Assembly (NCBI GenBank): GCA_033558025.1
Contig: JAUCEF010000007.1
Span: forward strand, 124,001 to 188,000
DNA: 64,000 nt
Direction: 5' to 3'
Origin: Phytophthora sp. 'mugwort'
Taxonomy: Eukaryota > Oomycota > Peronosporomycetes > Peronosporales > Peronosporaceae
A program made the translations under genes and the position numbers. Shown piece by piece: positions 1 to 9,899 of this stretch. Each line of letters begins with the position of its first letter. The stretch's first letter is position 1. The notes beneath the pieces were generated by a model. The model did no database searches. It worked only from the letters and a program-made list of their open reading frames with translations, and was not told where the DNA came from.

Positions 1-2120
1 CGGATCCGATAAGCAGGTACATCCTTATTTCACCTTTGAGATCGACAAGCGATGCTAATTGCACTCTCCCAAACTATTAGGTAAAGCAGGCGTGCGACTG
101 CATAAACCGCGTGTTGGGTGCCGAGGGCGACGGCGAAAGCCTCTTTTTCCAACCGGATGTACGTCATTGGATCGCTTCTCTGTGTATATTTTGTCTCTTA
201 AACTTGTTGGGCTGTGCAACAGATTGTGCCGTTTGTGCTGGCCGGGTTGGCGCACATCGAGAAGCAAGCAAGAGCGCTCGTGACGAACCAGTTTATTGCA
301 CACCTAGGCAGGAACCCGTCGCTGGACCAAGTCAAAGTCGTTGTATGTGCAAAAGTGTGCACCTTTAATTGAACCCCTTGACGGTGCTGAGTATCTACTG
401 CTGTGGCAATGATGCAGGCGGATCCACTGGTCGTGGAGCAAGTGTGCAATGCTGTTGCAGATGAAGACATTGAGGTTGCTGCTAAGGCCTCGACGGTGCT
501 GGAGATGGTGGGGCGGTCGTTCATTTACTCGTGCGCAAAATGTATCCATGCTAATATTTTAATGGATTATACAGCTCTCGAAAATTCCTGATAGCAATAT
601 CTACCGAACAGCGTTAGACTCGCTGAAGACTAAAGCTCAAAGCAGGTTTGTCAAGAGTTCTATACCGTTGCTTGCAGCGTCTGTGCTGATATTTGATGTT
701 ATTCAGTAAAACTACAGAGAATTCGATTGAGTTCATGCGGTATTTGGAGACTATCGTGAAAATTTGCTCTCAGAAAGATGAGCACATGGAGTATGGCATC
801 TCGACGGGTGCGATTGACTTGGTACGCTTTTTATCAGCTAAACGTTTAAGACTGTAGACTCTGTAAGACGCACTGATCTGACAGTCTGACTTCGTTTCGT
901 GGGAAGATTCTGAACTGCTTGAAATCAAACGACCCGCTGTTCTTGATGAACGTTGTGGACTTGGTGCCGGCGTTATGCCAGACCAAGATTGGTGTCCAGT
1001 ATATTTTCCAGTCCGGTATGAGAGTACTTTATCTAACTTCCGAGATTTGATACTAATTGGAGCTCACAAATCTTGACATACTCATAGGGACGTTGAAGAC
1101 TCTGCTTGGGATGACAGAAGGTAGGCTTGTATAACTTGGTCTTGAATACTTCACGCAATGAGCTAACTCAATCTGTTGTTAGACCCGTTTGTTGGAGGCA
1201 ACGTGGTTCGGCTTGTGGGCGAAGTATCGGCTACGGCAGCCAGTTTGAGCATCGAGTCGTGGAGTTGGGGCGATGTAACACTATCGAAGGCTTTTCTGGA
1301 GACGGTGGAGAGCAAATTGCAAAGCTCTGATTCGTTGCAGCAGATTGCTGCAATGGACGCGTTGGCTGCATTTGCATCCTCGTCTGACAAAGGTGAGTTC
1401 GAGTTCTAACCTCAATCACTCGGAAATCTCTTGGACTGAATGTATTTTGCCGTTTTGAGCAATGACAGAGCTCCGCCTTCTGCTCCAGCACCGAAACATT
1501 TGCCAAATGTGGCTCCAACTAGGAAGCAGTACAAAGATGCCAGTGAAAGCCAATTGTTACCACTCGCTCGCCCGCGTGCTCGGAGCCTCAACGCGACTCT
1601 CGAAGCAGCCTGATCAAGTGCCCGAAGAGAATGCAGGCGTTTGGACCATATGCGAACGGTTATTCAACAGTCTTGGCGTAGAATGTGCGCAGCAGTCCAC
1701 AATGAACCTTCTCATGAACGCGTTGAAGCAGCCGTTCGAAGAGCTGCGGATGTCTGTCTTCCACGTCCTTCGCTCGGCGGCTGCGCAGAACAACCCGTGG
1801 GGTATGCGCGTGCTGTTGTCTTACGGCGGCTTCTTCGAGTTTCTCATGGACCGCACTACCGAGCCAACCAAGGAGGCGCGCGAGTGGAAATTTGCTGTGC
1901 TGGACGCTGTCCTGGCCTCGCCGTTCCAGTCGCTGTTGGGTACGCTACTTGCCTCAGACTTTGCAATGGCGGAGCTTCGGACTCATGATTGCCCTTTCAT
2001 CGTGTTGTTTGTTGTCGTACTGCAGACGCATCTCTGCTGGAGAAGCTGCAGGCGAGTCTGCGTCGGGGCCCGTACGCTGGCGCGGCGGCGCCGGCTGAGA
2101 TGGAGCTCGAGTCTGCTTAA
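1..2120 (+). CDS. PSMD5: 26S proteasome non-ATPase subunit 5 (PSMD5/S5b)-like, 5' end missing
   Basis: Multi-exon gene entering the window from the left. Exons are read through short introns. Recognisable blocks include IVPFVLAGLAHIEKQ near 221, ADPLVVEQVCNAVADEDIEV near 420, DPFVGGNVVRLVGEV near 1183 and the long exon from about 1460 that ends in the helical NPWGMRVLLSYGGFFEF region. The last intron (about 1938-2025) joins FQSLL to DASLLEKLQ, and the protein ends GPYAGAAAPAEMELESA with TAA at 2118-2120. The weak ARM/HEAT-like helical repeats, the DRTTEPTKEAREWK block and the GPY near the C-terminus match my knowledge of PSMD5. PSMD5 is a chaperone that binds Rpt subunits during assembly of the 19S base and is absent from the mature proteasome. 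The start codon lies outside the window and the first exon borders are uncertain. Confidence 0.75.
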
Positions 2121-2204
2121 GATTAGTGCTTGCATCACTCGAACGTGATGGCGCACTTGAAGTGACAAGCACTAACTGCCACATACTCGTTCACACGTTT
2201 TTGG

Positions 2205-2209
2205 CCAAT
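2205..2209. promoter_or_regulatory. CCAAT box upstream of the FHA gene
   Basis: CCAAT (in GGCCAATGAA) lies about 150 bp before the ATG at 2356, in the gap after the PSMD5 stop at 2120. It is a motif match only and no experiment supports it. Confidence 0.3.
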
Positions 2210-2355
2210 GAAATCATTCTGGATCAATTTTCTACCAATGAGTTAGTGTTATCGTTCTCCACACTATTCAAACTCGTGGCATAGTCATAATAGCCGGGTC
2301 AGATTGTCAGAGCTACAGCAGGCGTCGACCGACGATCGACGAGTCTCGGTGAGCC

Positions 2356-5300
2356 ATGGACACCCCCAGGCGCGCCGCCTTCCTGTGTAACAGCACGGCC
2401 GCCTTCCATCCGCCCGACTGGTGCGTCCAGTCAGTCGCTGAAATCCCAACGCTTGACCTCAGCGCTAACCTTCTGACTATTGTCACGATAATGCAGGGCG
2501 TGTATGCCCATTGAGACTAACGCCCATGCGAGACTCGAGGCCTTCCGCGACAACCGCCACTGTGCCACGTATATGGTGGCCACACAGCGCGTGAACCTCT
2601 TCGGCCGTGACCAGGAGAGTTGTGACCACGTGCTGGGCAACCCCTCGGTCTCAAGGAAACACGCGGCGGTCATCCACGACAACGAGGGCGGTATCTACGT
2701 GCGTGGAGCTGCAATAGGCTGTGCCTTGTGCTGGGGATGCTGTGCTCACTGAGGCGTGCGCTGTGGCTTTGTATGTATTGTATGCTAGATGGTGGACCTC
2801 ATGTCGCGGCACGGGACGTACGTGGACCGCAAGAAGATCCCTCCGCATGATCCCTACCTTCTGCACGGTAGGCGTCCACGCCAATGAGAAGTAGTAGAAA
2901 GTCTAGTGGCGCTAATACTGCGATATTAATGTGTTCTTACCAACAGAGGGAGACGTGGTCAGGTTCGGACAGAGTGTCCGCGTATATATCTTGAAGGGCG
3001 CCAGCTCGGACGGCAACAGCGCTCCTGTAAAAAGGTCGTGGGGGCGCAAACTTCGTGTCCCACACGTCAGTATCAGCGCTGTGGTCCCGAAGAGAAGTCC
3101 TAGTAAGCCAAGGGCTTCGTCTGCGGTGACGAAACTGGTAAATGCGGTTTGCTACGGCACTCTCAAGGATGAGAAGGTGGCGACGTTTATTATGGGCGTA
3201 CTGGAGCTTGGGGACGAAGACAGACAGGTGCGATAATAACCAGTTTGGCTCAATGCATGTCAAAAAGTTGACAGGGATTCACGAGAACATTCCTGTTATT
3301 ATTATGCGTACAGGGAGTTGCTGACACGCTGGTGGAGAGGCTTCAGGCCAAATACGAATTCTACGCTACCCACGTAAGCCGCATACCGGTCATTTAGAGT
3401 GCAGATGTTGAAGACGTCTGACTCGATATGCATTTTTGCTATACAACAGGTTCATCGCAACGCATTTGTCGCTACAATGGCGTTATTAAAGCAGAATTTG
3501 TGTGTGGAGGAATTTGAAGAAAATCTGGATGTGTTTACACATATTTCCCAGCAGCGTAACGACAACATTTATCGCGCTGATGCTCGAAAGCTCTTACAAG
3601 CGATTGCTGCTGTCCGATTGGATCCGGAGAACCCGCAGTTTACCGATCCCGATAATACCGAAGAGGATGTTGGGTCAGCTTGCCCGCCTACCGCAAACAA
3701 CCGCGAGGGTCGAGAACGATCTATCAGTGATGAAGGGAAAAAGCTGTTCCTGGCTGGTCATGGAGTGCAATTCCCTGGCCGTACAGGATCGGTGGGAACG
3801 ATTAGCGATTCCGGTATTAATCCCAGGGAGACGATCGGTCACAATGATCCTCGTTATCAGACGTCACATTATCCATCCAGCAGCGAGTACGACGACCGTG
3901 ACGGAGAATCCGATTCAAGGTCGACAGATATTGGCTACGCGCCTCCTATTAAGCTGGGACCTAGCAACGGAACCAAACAGCCTCTTGAAAATAGTGGAAA
4001 CGGATCAGGTTTCAACTTTATCGGACAACCAGCAACTGAAGCGACGAAGCCCAATGAATCTGCATTCGGATTTATTGGGGGCTCCGACCCCGTGGATGAT
4101 GCGTCTTCTCATACTAGCTCCATGGATCGGCCTTCCGGCCAATCTGGCGCTGGCTCCGTTCCGAAGCCTCCTTCTATTCCTGCTAAAGACTTCTTGGTCG
4201 AGCATCCATCTGTAGATGACACCGACTTTGAGGATTTGTGGGAATCAGCGAACGACGAATCGTACGTTGCTCAGTCTGTGGTGGCATTAAGTCTACATGC
4301 ATGTTTCTAACCCATCGTTTGTGTCTGCAGAGAGGAATGGGCAGTGGATCTCGGCTTGGTAGATGCCCACGAGCTGGACCCGCGCGACCTCCAGTCTTTC
4401 TTGCATTCCTATCGGTTAATGTGTGCCGCTAGCAAGAAGGCTGCTGGACAGCAGCAATGGTTATTCGTTGCTGAGCAGGTAAGAATCCTTTTCCTGTTAA
4501 TTATTTCCGGGTGTGTGGATTTCCAGCAGCATTTTAACTCGTTTCTGTCTGCAGAAGTCCGATGGAACTCTATTCTTAGTGGATATCACGGTCATACCGG
4601 GTTTGACTGACATGTCCGTGACGCTAAAGTGGATTGTCAACTCCTTGCTCTATAGAAACGGTCATGTCATTTTCATGGAAATCCTCAAGTACGCACTTTA
4701 CCAATTTGCTGAGCAAGCCCAAGTGCGTGCTGCAAGAGCACCTCAGCCGTCGCAGCCTCACCACCTTGCGCATCTGCATGAATCATCGCAGACTCACGCT
4801 CAGCAGCAGCAGCAGTCTCAAAACGGAAGAGAACCCGAGCCAGTTAAGGCACCGTCAAACTCGTACACTGCGTCGCACTCGGCATCTCGCACGGCGTCGC
4901 ACGCAACATCTCAGGACGATGAAGAAGATCTAGGTGATGATGGTAATGCTGATGAAGACGCGATGTCAGCGCGCGACTATCTTGCCGAGAACCCTGCAAT
5001 TGATGCTGGGAAATTTGAGCAGATTTGGGCGACAGCAACAGAAATGTAAGTGTGTGTCGCTGTTCAATAGTGTACGGATGCGGCAATCACTAAAAATCGT
5101 CTTTGTTTGCAGCGCGATGTTGTCATACTCCCTGAACGAAATGCCCGAGGTAGATGAAGTTATCGAGCTCTTTCGCAACAATTGCCTGAGTTGTTTGGCA
5201 AGCGGAAGCGTGGATAAGCTGGTCAAGTTCTTCTTCTTCGCAGAAATGGTACGCTTTAGTTACGCTTTTTGTTCGATTACATCTCGAGCTCGCTCTAATA

Positions 5301-5500
5301 ATTGCACATACATTGTGCTTCTCTTCCTACAGACCGAGCTTAAATGCGTGTTTTGTGTAGAAATGGCTATCGGTATGGACACTGGTGTTTTGGAAGGTAC
5401 TGTTAAGCGGTTAGCCATCCACGAGCGTAGCGATGAGGAGGAGGAGCAGATTGACTCGAGTTTTGTTAGTTTCATTGAGGAGGTCCTTCAAGAGCTTTAA
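2356..5500 (+). CDS. FHA-domain protein with two beta-adaptin appendage-like domains
   Basis: Ten exons join in phase to give an 813-residue protein: 2356-2420, 2497-2698, 2789-2867, 2947-3227, 3314-3373, 3450-4261, 4331-4478, 4555-5045, 5113-5248, 5333-5500. Residues ~35-145 form an FHA domain (NLFGRD, then SRKHA, then the DLMSRHGTYV strand split by an intron), a phosphothreonine-binding fold. A low-complexity, Ser/Gly-rich linker follows. Residues ~472-605 (DFLVEHPSVDD, EEWAVDLG, GQQQWLFVAE, GTLFLVDITV) and ~690-813 (DYLAENPAIDA, TELKCVFCVEMAIG) resemble the C-terminal platform subdomain of beta-adaptin appendages, which bind trafficking accessory proteins. A His/Gln/Ser-rich spacer separates the two copies. 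I know no named family with this order. A role linking phospho-signals to coat or vesicle partners is inference. It is convergent with the tyrosinase gene. Confidence 0.7.
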
Positions 5501-5630
5501 CAAGTGTCAAGATCGAATCAAATCATCAATTGTGAGTGAAGATCAGCTCTTGTATTCCACATTCATTCTTTTTGTTGCTACAACAAAGTACAACTGCAAA
5601 CATTACTAGCCACCGTTCCCTTTAGGATCT

Positions 5631-7327
5631 TCACGCTTGGTCACATTTCATGTGACGGAGAAAGATAGAGCGCCAGTCGGGCGTTCGGATGTGATCGCGA
5701 CCGCTTTTGATATTAGCGAGGATGGTGGTGCACGGCGACGAACCATTTGAGTGAAAGCTGTGCCGGAAATCGTCGCTGAAGTCGTGCACTCCGCCACGAC
5801 ATTCGTCATAAAACACACACGTCATCTTCTCCACATCTTCAATCGCATCGAGCGAGTCTTGTGAGGCGTCTACCATCGCGGACTCAACTGAAGAGCTGTT
5901 CGAAGCCGCAGCCAGTGCCTCACTGTACCAACCGGCTGCTGTCTTGTTGCTAGACACGATCACTGCTTCCACAAACCCATGACTTCCTTCCGTTGTATTG
6001 CTGGCACTACCAAGGTGGCGGAAGGGCCCAACTCCAGCCACACTGGGCCCAAAGCCGGCACCAGGGCATGTCGTGAACATTTCGGCCAACAGTCCAGTCA
6101 TCTCGTAGTTGTAGCTGAAGACACCTATATCACGAATGTCCGAGAGACTCAGATACTCCAAGGGGAGAGCGGAGAAGAACGGGTCGAGCATGCTAAACTG
6201 CGAGAAGACGGACGTGGGGTTCACCCCTTCTTCACCAGTGCGCAGCAAGACGTTCGAGTGTGGAGACAGGATATGCCGATCAATTGTGTTCACTGGAAGT
6301 GATCGACGGCGTGTACATTCCGTGAATACACGAGGGTCGGCCAACTTCTGTGCCAGCGGAATCGGTACCGTGTTGCCCACCACGCACTTGTAGTAGATCG
6401 AGTGCAGCAGGTCGATCGTGGCATGATGCGAAAAGAAGATCGGGTCGGCAGGTGCTTCCAAGACGCCCATAGCTCCGGAGAGAGCGCTGTGAACCGTGTC
6501 TGCATACACACGAACAGATACAAAGTTAGTCAAGTTACAGACATAAGACAACCTTAACTGTCTTGGATCTTCTTACTGTGAACGCCCAGCTCCAAATTGG
6601 CTGCTACACCAGCAATAGTTGGAGTCGCGAAGAGCTGGCGAGCAAGAGAGCTCACTGTCGTCGTCGGTGGGAAAGAGGAGCGTAACCAGTCTCCGCGAGG
6701 AACACAACGCGCGCAGTTGCCTCCACGGAGGTGAGTGGCCTCGCAGAAATGATCTAGGGGAGGCGTCACCACGCACGTTCCACTGATGGGTGATCCATTA
6801 ATCGTGACAGAGCGGCTAAGTCCGTTAAACGACCCACCAAACTCTTGCAACAACAGCGAGCATTCCTCCATGCTGCCACATCCTCCCGTCAAATAGCGCT
6901 GACTTTCGTCGACATAGTTCCAGTATGGCACTGTGATGCACGAGAACTCGCCGCCGTAGCTCCGTAACATGTTTTCGAAGCCCAAGAGCAACACACGATG
7001 CCAGTAGACGAACATGCACGTGTTGTGCGCTTCAGCTGTCGTCATCTGCTCCGTGTGGATCTCCACGAATTTAATGTAGTAGCCGTCGTCCATGGCCCTC
7101 GCAATCGCACGCAAGTAGACGTCTTTTTCAGCAGGCAGCAGTAGCTCCCATGGCTTCCGAATACGCGGACCGCAAGCTGCCACTGCTATTTGCTCGGAGG
7201 CTTCTGTAACAGGAGAATTGGGACCCGTGAAGGCGTTTGCAGACGGAGGCACATTCTGCGCAGTTGAAACCAAAGCCGCTGTGGCAAGCAGCGTGGTGGT
7301 CAGGAGACGACACACATAGTTCTTCAT
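5631..7327 (-). CDS. Secreted tyrosinase (type 3 copper oxidase)
   Basis: Two exons on the minus strand, 7327-6577 and 6499-5631, encode 539 residues. The N-terminus has a charged start and a hydrophobic core (LLTTTLLATAALVS), a signal peptide, so the enzyme is probably secreted. The CuA site is visible as H-x8-H-x8-H within HTEQMTTAEAHNTCMFVYWH. CuB is HNTVH (split by the intron) and DPIFFSHHATIDLLH. These six His ligands are what tyrosinases and catechol oxidases use to oxidise phenols to quinones. The region beyond CuB is long and Cys/Ser-rich, with several N-glycosylation sequons. In oomycetes such enzymes could act in cell-wall or oospore cross-linking or pigmentation; that is inference. 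Start chosen as the only ATG before the signal peptide. Confidence 0.88.
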
Positions 7328-7690
7328 TACAGTGCGTGCAAAGGTTTGAGCTCGTTGTAGTGGTGGCGTGGCGCTCTCGAGGACAATTGAAGTGTGGGCT
7401 CTAGTTGGCCGACATCGACGGCGTCTTCACCATGGCAATAAAGACAACAGCACGATGAGGGAGAAGCCCTGACTTCATAGATGGCCGTCGACCTGAAGCC
7501 ACTGCACGCGTAGCATTGTAGTGACCTCACGTCTTCTCCATCGCACCCAGCAATACAGCACACGAGAGGCAACTTCCGTCCGTCACATGCTTACCACGTC
7601 TCTTAAGATTCACCTTACCCATTGGAGGAAAATAGAGTTGACAGACACAATTTATTACTAATCACAGAGGACCTAGACTATTTATACCAG

Positions 7691-7695
7691 CCAAT
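7691..7695 (+). promoter_or_regulatory. CCAAT box upstream of NOP56
   Basis: CCAAT in AGCCAATGAG lies about 100 bp before the NOP56 ATG at 7792, in the divergent gap between tyrosinase (start 7327) and NOP56. Confidence 0.35.
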
Positions 7696-7791
7696 GAGCT
7701 CTAACCTCTACCTGGCTGGCCAGCAACCACTGGAGTCGAGCGCCGCGCCACCACCCACACCCAGTTGGAAAACACAGCAGTCAAGGCGAAC

Positions 7792-9487
7792 ATGGTGAGT
7801 GTGGAGGCGTGACATGTGTGCGGCCGTATCTCGCGCTGTGCGTGGCCGTTGCACGCGAAACTTACCCGGTCTAATAGCTGAGATCGCTGCGAACGCGTTG
7901 CACTAATTTATTCTGCTGTGCGATGACGCGATGCTATAACAGGGTGCCAACAACTTCGTACTGTTCGAGTCGGCCTCGGGCTATGCAATCTTTGAGGTCG
8001 TAGAGAACGAGGAGATCGGCGGTCTCCTGGCTGAGGTGCAGGCCGCGGTGGCCGAAGTGTCTTCTTTTGGACGCATCGTGAAGCTTAAGGCCTTCCAGCC
8101 TTTCACGTCGGCCGAGAACGCGCTTGAGAACATCAACAATGTCTCAGAGGGTCTGCTAGGCGACGATCTCAAGAACTTCCTGGAGATGAACCTGCCCAAG
8201 GTCAAGGCTGGCAAGAAGGCCAAGTTTGCCCTGGGTGTACAGGACAAGGGCATGGCCCAAGCCATCTCGGACGAGCTCAACGCCCCGTGCAACACGAGCG
8301 AGACCACACTCGAGATCGTGCGCGGCATACGCATGCACTTCGATACGTTCGTTAAGGAGCTGGCCCACGGCAACCTCGCTAAGGCCCAGCTTGGTCTCGG
8401 CCACTCGTACTCGCGTGCTAAGGTCAAATTCAACGTGAATCGTGCGGATAACATGATTATCCAGGCCATCGCTCTGCTCGACCAGATGGACAAGGACATT
8501 AACACGTTCGCCATGCGCGTGCGTGAGTGGTATTCATGGCACTTCCCCGAGCTGGTCAAGATCGTCAACGACAATTACGTGTATGCCCGTTGTGCTTCGT
8601 TTATTAAGAACCGCAGCTCGCTCAGTGAGGACTCACTCGAGGAGCTGTCGAAGATCGTCTTGGACGAGGACAAGGCCCAGCAGATCCTACACGCCGCTCG
8701 CTCCTCCATGGGTATGGACATGTCGGAGATTGACATGATCAACGTGGACAACTTCACTACGCGTCTGGTTAAGCTTGCTGAGTACCGTCGCCAGTTGCAC
8801 GAGTACCTCGTGTCCAAGATGTCAACGGTGGCCCCCAACCTTGCTTCGCTCATTGGCGAGTCGGTTGGTGCTCGTCTCATCTCACATGCTGGTTCGTTGA
8901 CCAACTTGGCCAAGTGTCCGGCCTCGACTGTGCAGATTCTGGGTGCTGAGAAGGCTCTGTTCCGAGCTCTGAAGACCCGCGGCAACACACCCAAGTACGG
9001 TCTGCTATTCCACTCGACTTTCATTGGCCGCGCTGCTGCCAAGAACAAAGGCCGCATCTCGCGTTACCTTGCGAACAAGTGCGCCATCGCTTCGCGTATT
9101 GACTCATTCATTGACGAGCCCACTACGAAGTATGGTGATAAGATGCGTGAGCAGGTGGAGGAGCGTCTCGCTTTCTACGAGAGCGGGGCCGCTCCCCGTA
9201 AGAACGCTGACGTGATGCAGGAGGTCTCTGAGGAGCTTAAGAATGATGCTACGAAGTCTGACAAGAAGTCTTCTAAGAAGGAAAAGAAGTCGAAGAAGCG
9301 TCCGGCTGAGGAGGATGTTGAGATGGAAGAGGTCGAGGAAGAGACCCCGGTCAAGAAGTCGAAGAAGGAGAAGAAGCACAAGAAGCACAAGAAGGTTGAG
9401 GAGGAAGTGGCTGTCGAGACCCCCGCTGCCGATGCTGACAAGAAGAAGAAGAAGAAGCACAAGAAGAAAGCCAAGACTGCGGAGTAG
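7792..9487 (+). CDS. NOP56: NOP56, box C/D snoRNP core protein
   Basis: The first exon is only the ATG (7792-7794). A 148-nt intron ends in ACAG, and the remainder is one exon (7943-9487), giving 515 residues. The N-terminal NOP5NT domain starts [10 protein letters not shown]. The central region has [20 protein letters not shown] and the Nop domain has [34 protein letters not shown] and [20 protein letters not shown]. These match NOP56 rather than NOP58. The C-terminus is a Lys/Glu tail with [14 protein letters not shown] runs, a nucleolar retention-type tail. NOP56 pairs with NOP58 and fibrillarin to guide 2'-O-methylation and pre-rRNA processing in the nucleolus. The start-codon-only first exon is the main oddity; the reading frame has no earlier ATG after 7943 that would keep the conserved N-terminus. 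Confidence 0.95.
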
Positions 9488-9667
9488 AGTGCTTCGCCCA
9501 CCGACGCTAGCGGTAGTAGTACACTTATTCTCGTTGCGGTTTCTCTTGTCTTTGACGGTCTTGTTGTTGCCGCCAAGCGTGTTGTACAGTTCGATAACGC
9601 TGGCCGCGCGCGTCAAGGCTCAATATATTTGCAATCCCATTCATGTTCTTACATCTTGCTTCGTGAT

Positions 9668-9690
9668 AATAGTACAATGAAAGTACTATT
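9668..9690. repeat. Small hairpin in the NOP56 3' flank
   Basis: AATAGTAC and its exact complement GTACTATT are separated by 7 nt. The following 60 bp are rich in TAGTA/GTACTAC words. It could be a 3'-end element or a tiny transposon footprint. The interval 9488-9899 otherwise holds only the NOP56 3' UTR and the next promoter. Confidence 0.35.
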
Positions 9691-9899
9691 TATACTAGTA
9701 GTAGATTTATAGTTCTATTAACCTAATACTGCAGTAGTAGGTAGCACGTACTACTGTATCCTGTCCGTTGTGCAGTTTCTGACTACGGTTGACGGTTGCT
9801 GTGCGTTTCAAGTGCAAATAGACCGTCGGCACTTAAAATGTTGCCACATTTGAAAAGTATTCAACAGCACTTCGCTCCGTGACTTCATTCTCCTCGACT

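Noticed and set aside
7327..7572. 81-residue Cys-rich minus-strand ORF upstream of tyrosinase
   Set aside because: It overlaps the promoter, starts next to the tyrosinase ATG, and shows no motif or splice link.
7795..7942. Possible snoRNA in the NOP56 first intron
   Set aside because: Box C-like and D-like words occur but in the wrong order and with poor spacing.
9104..9616. Leu-rich minus-strand ORF opposite the NOP56 C-terminus
   Set aside because: It arises from the complement of the Lys-rich AAG repeats.
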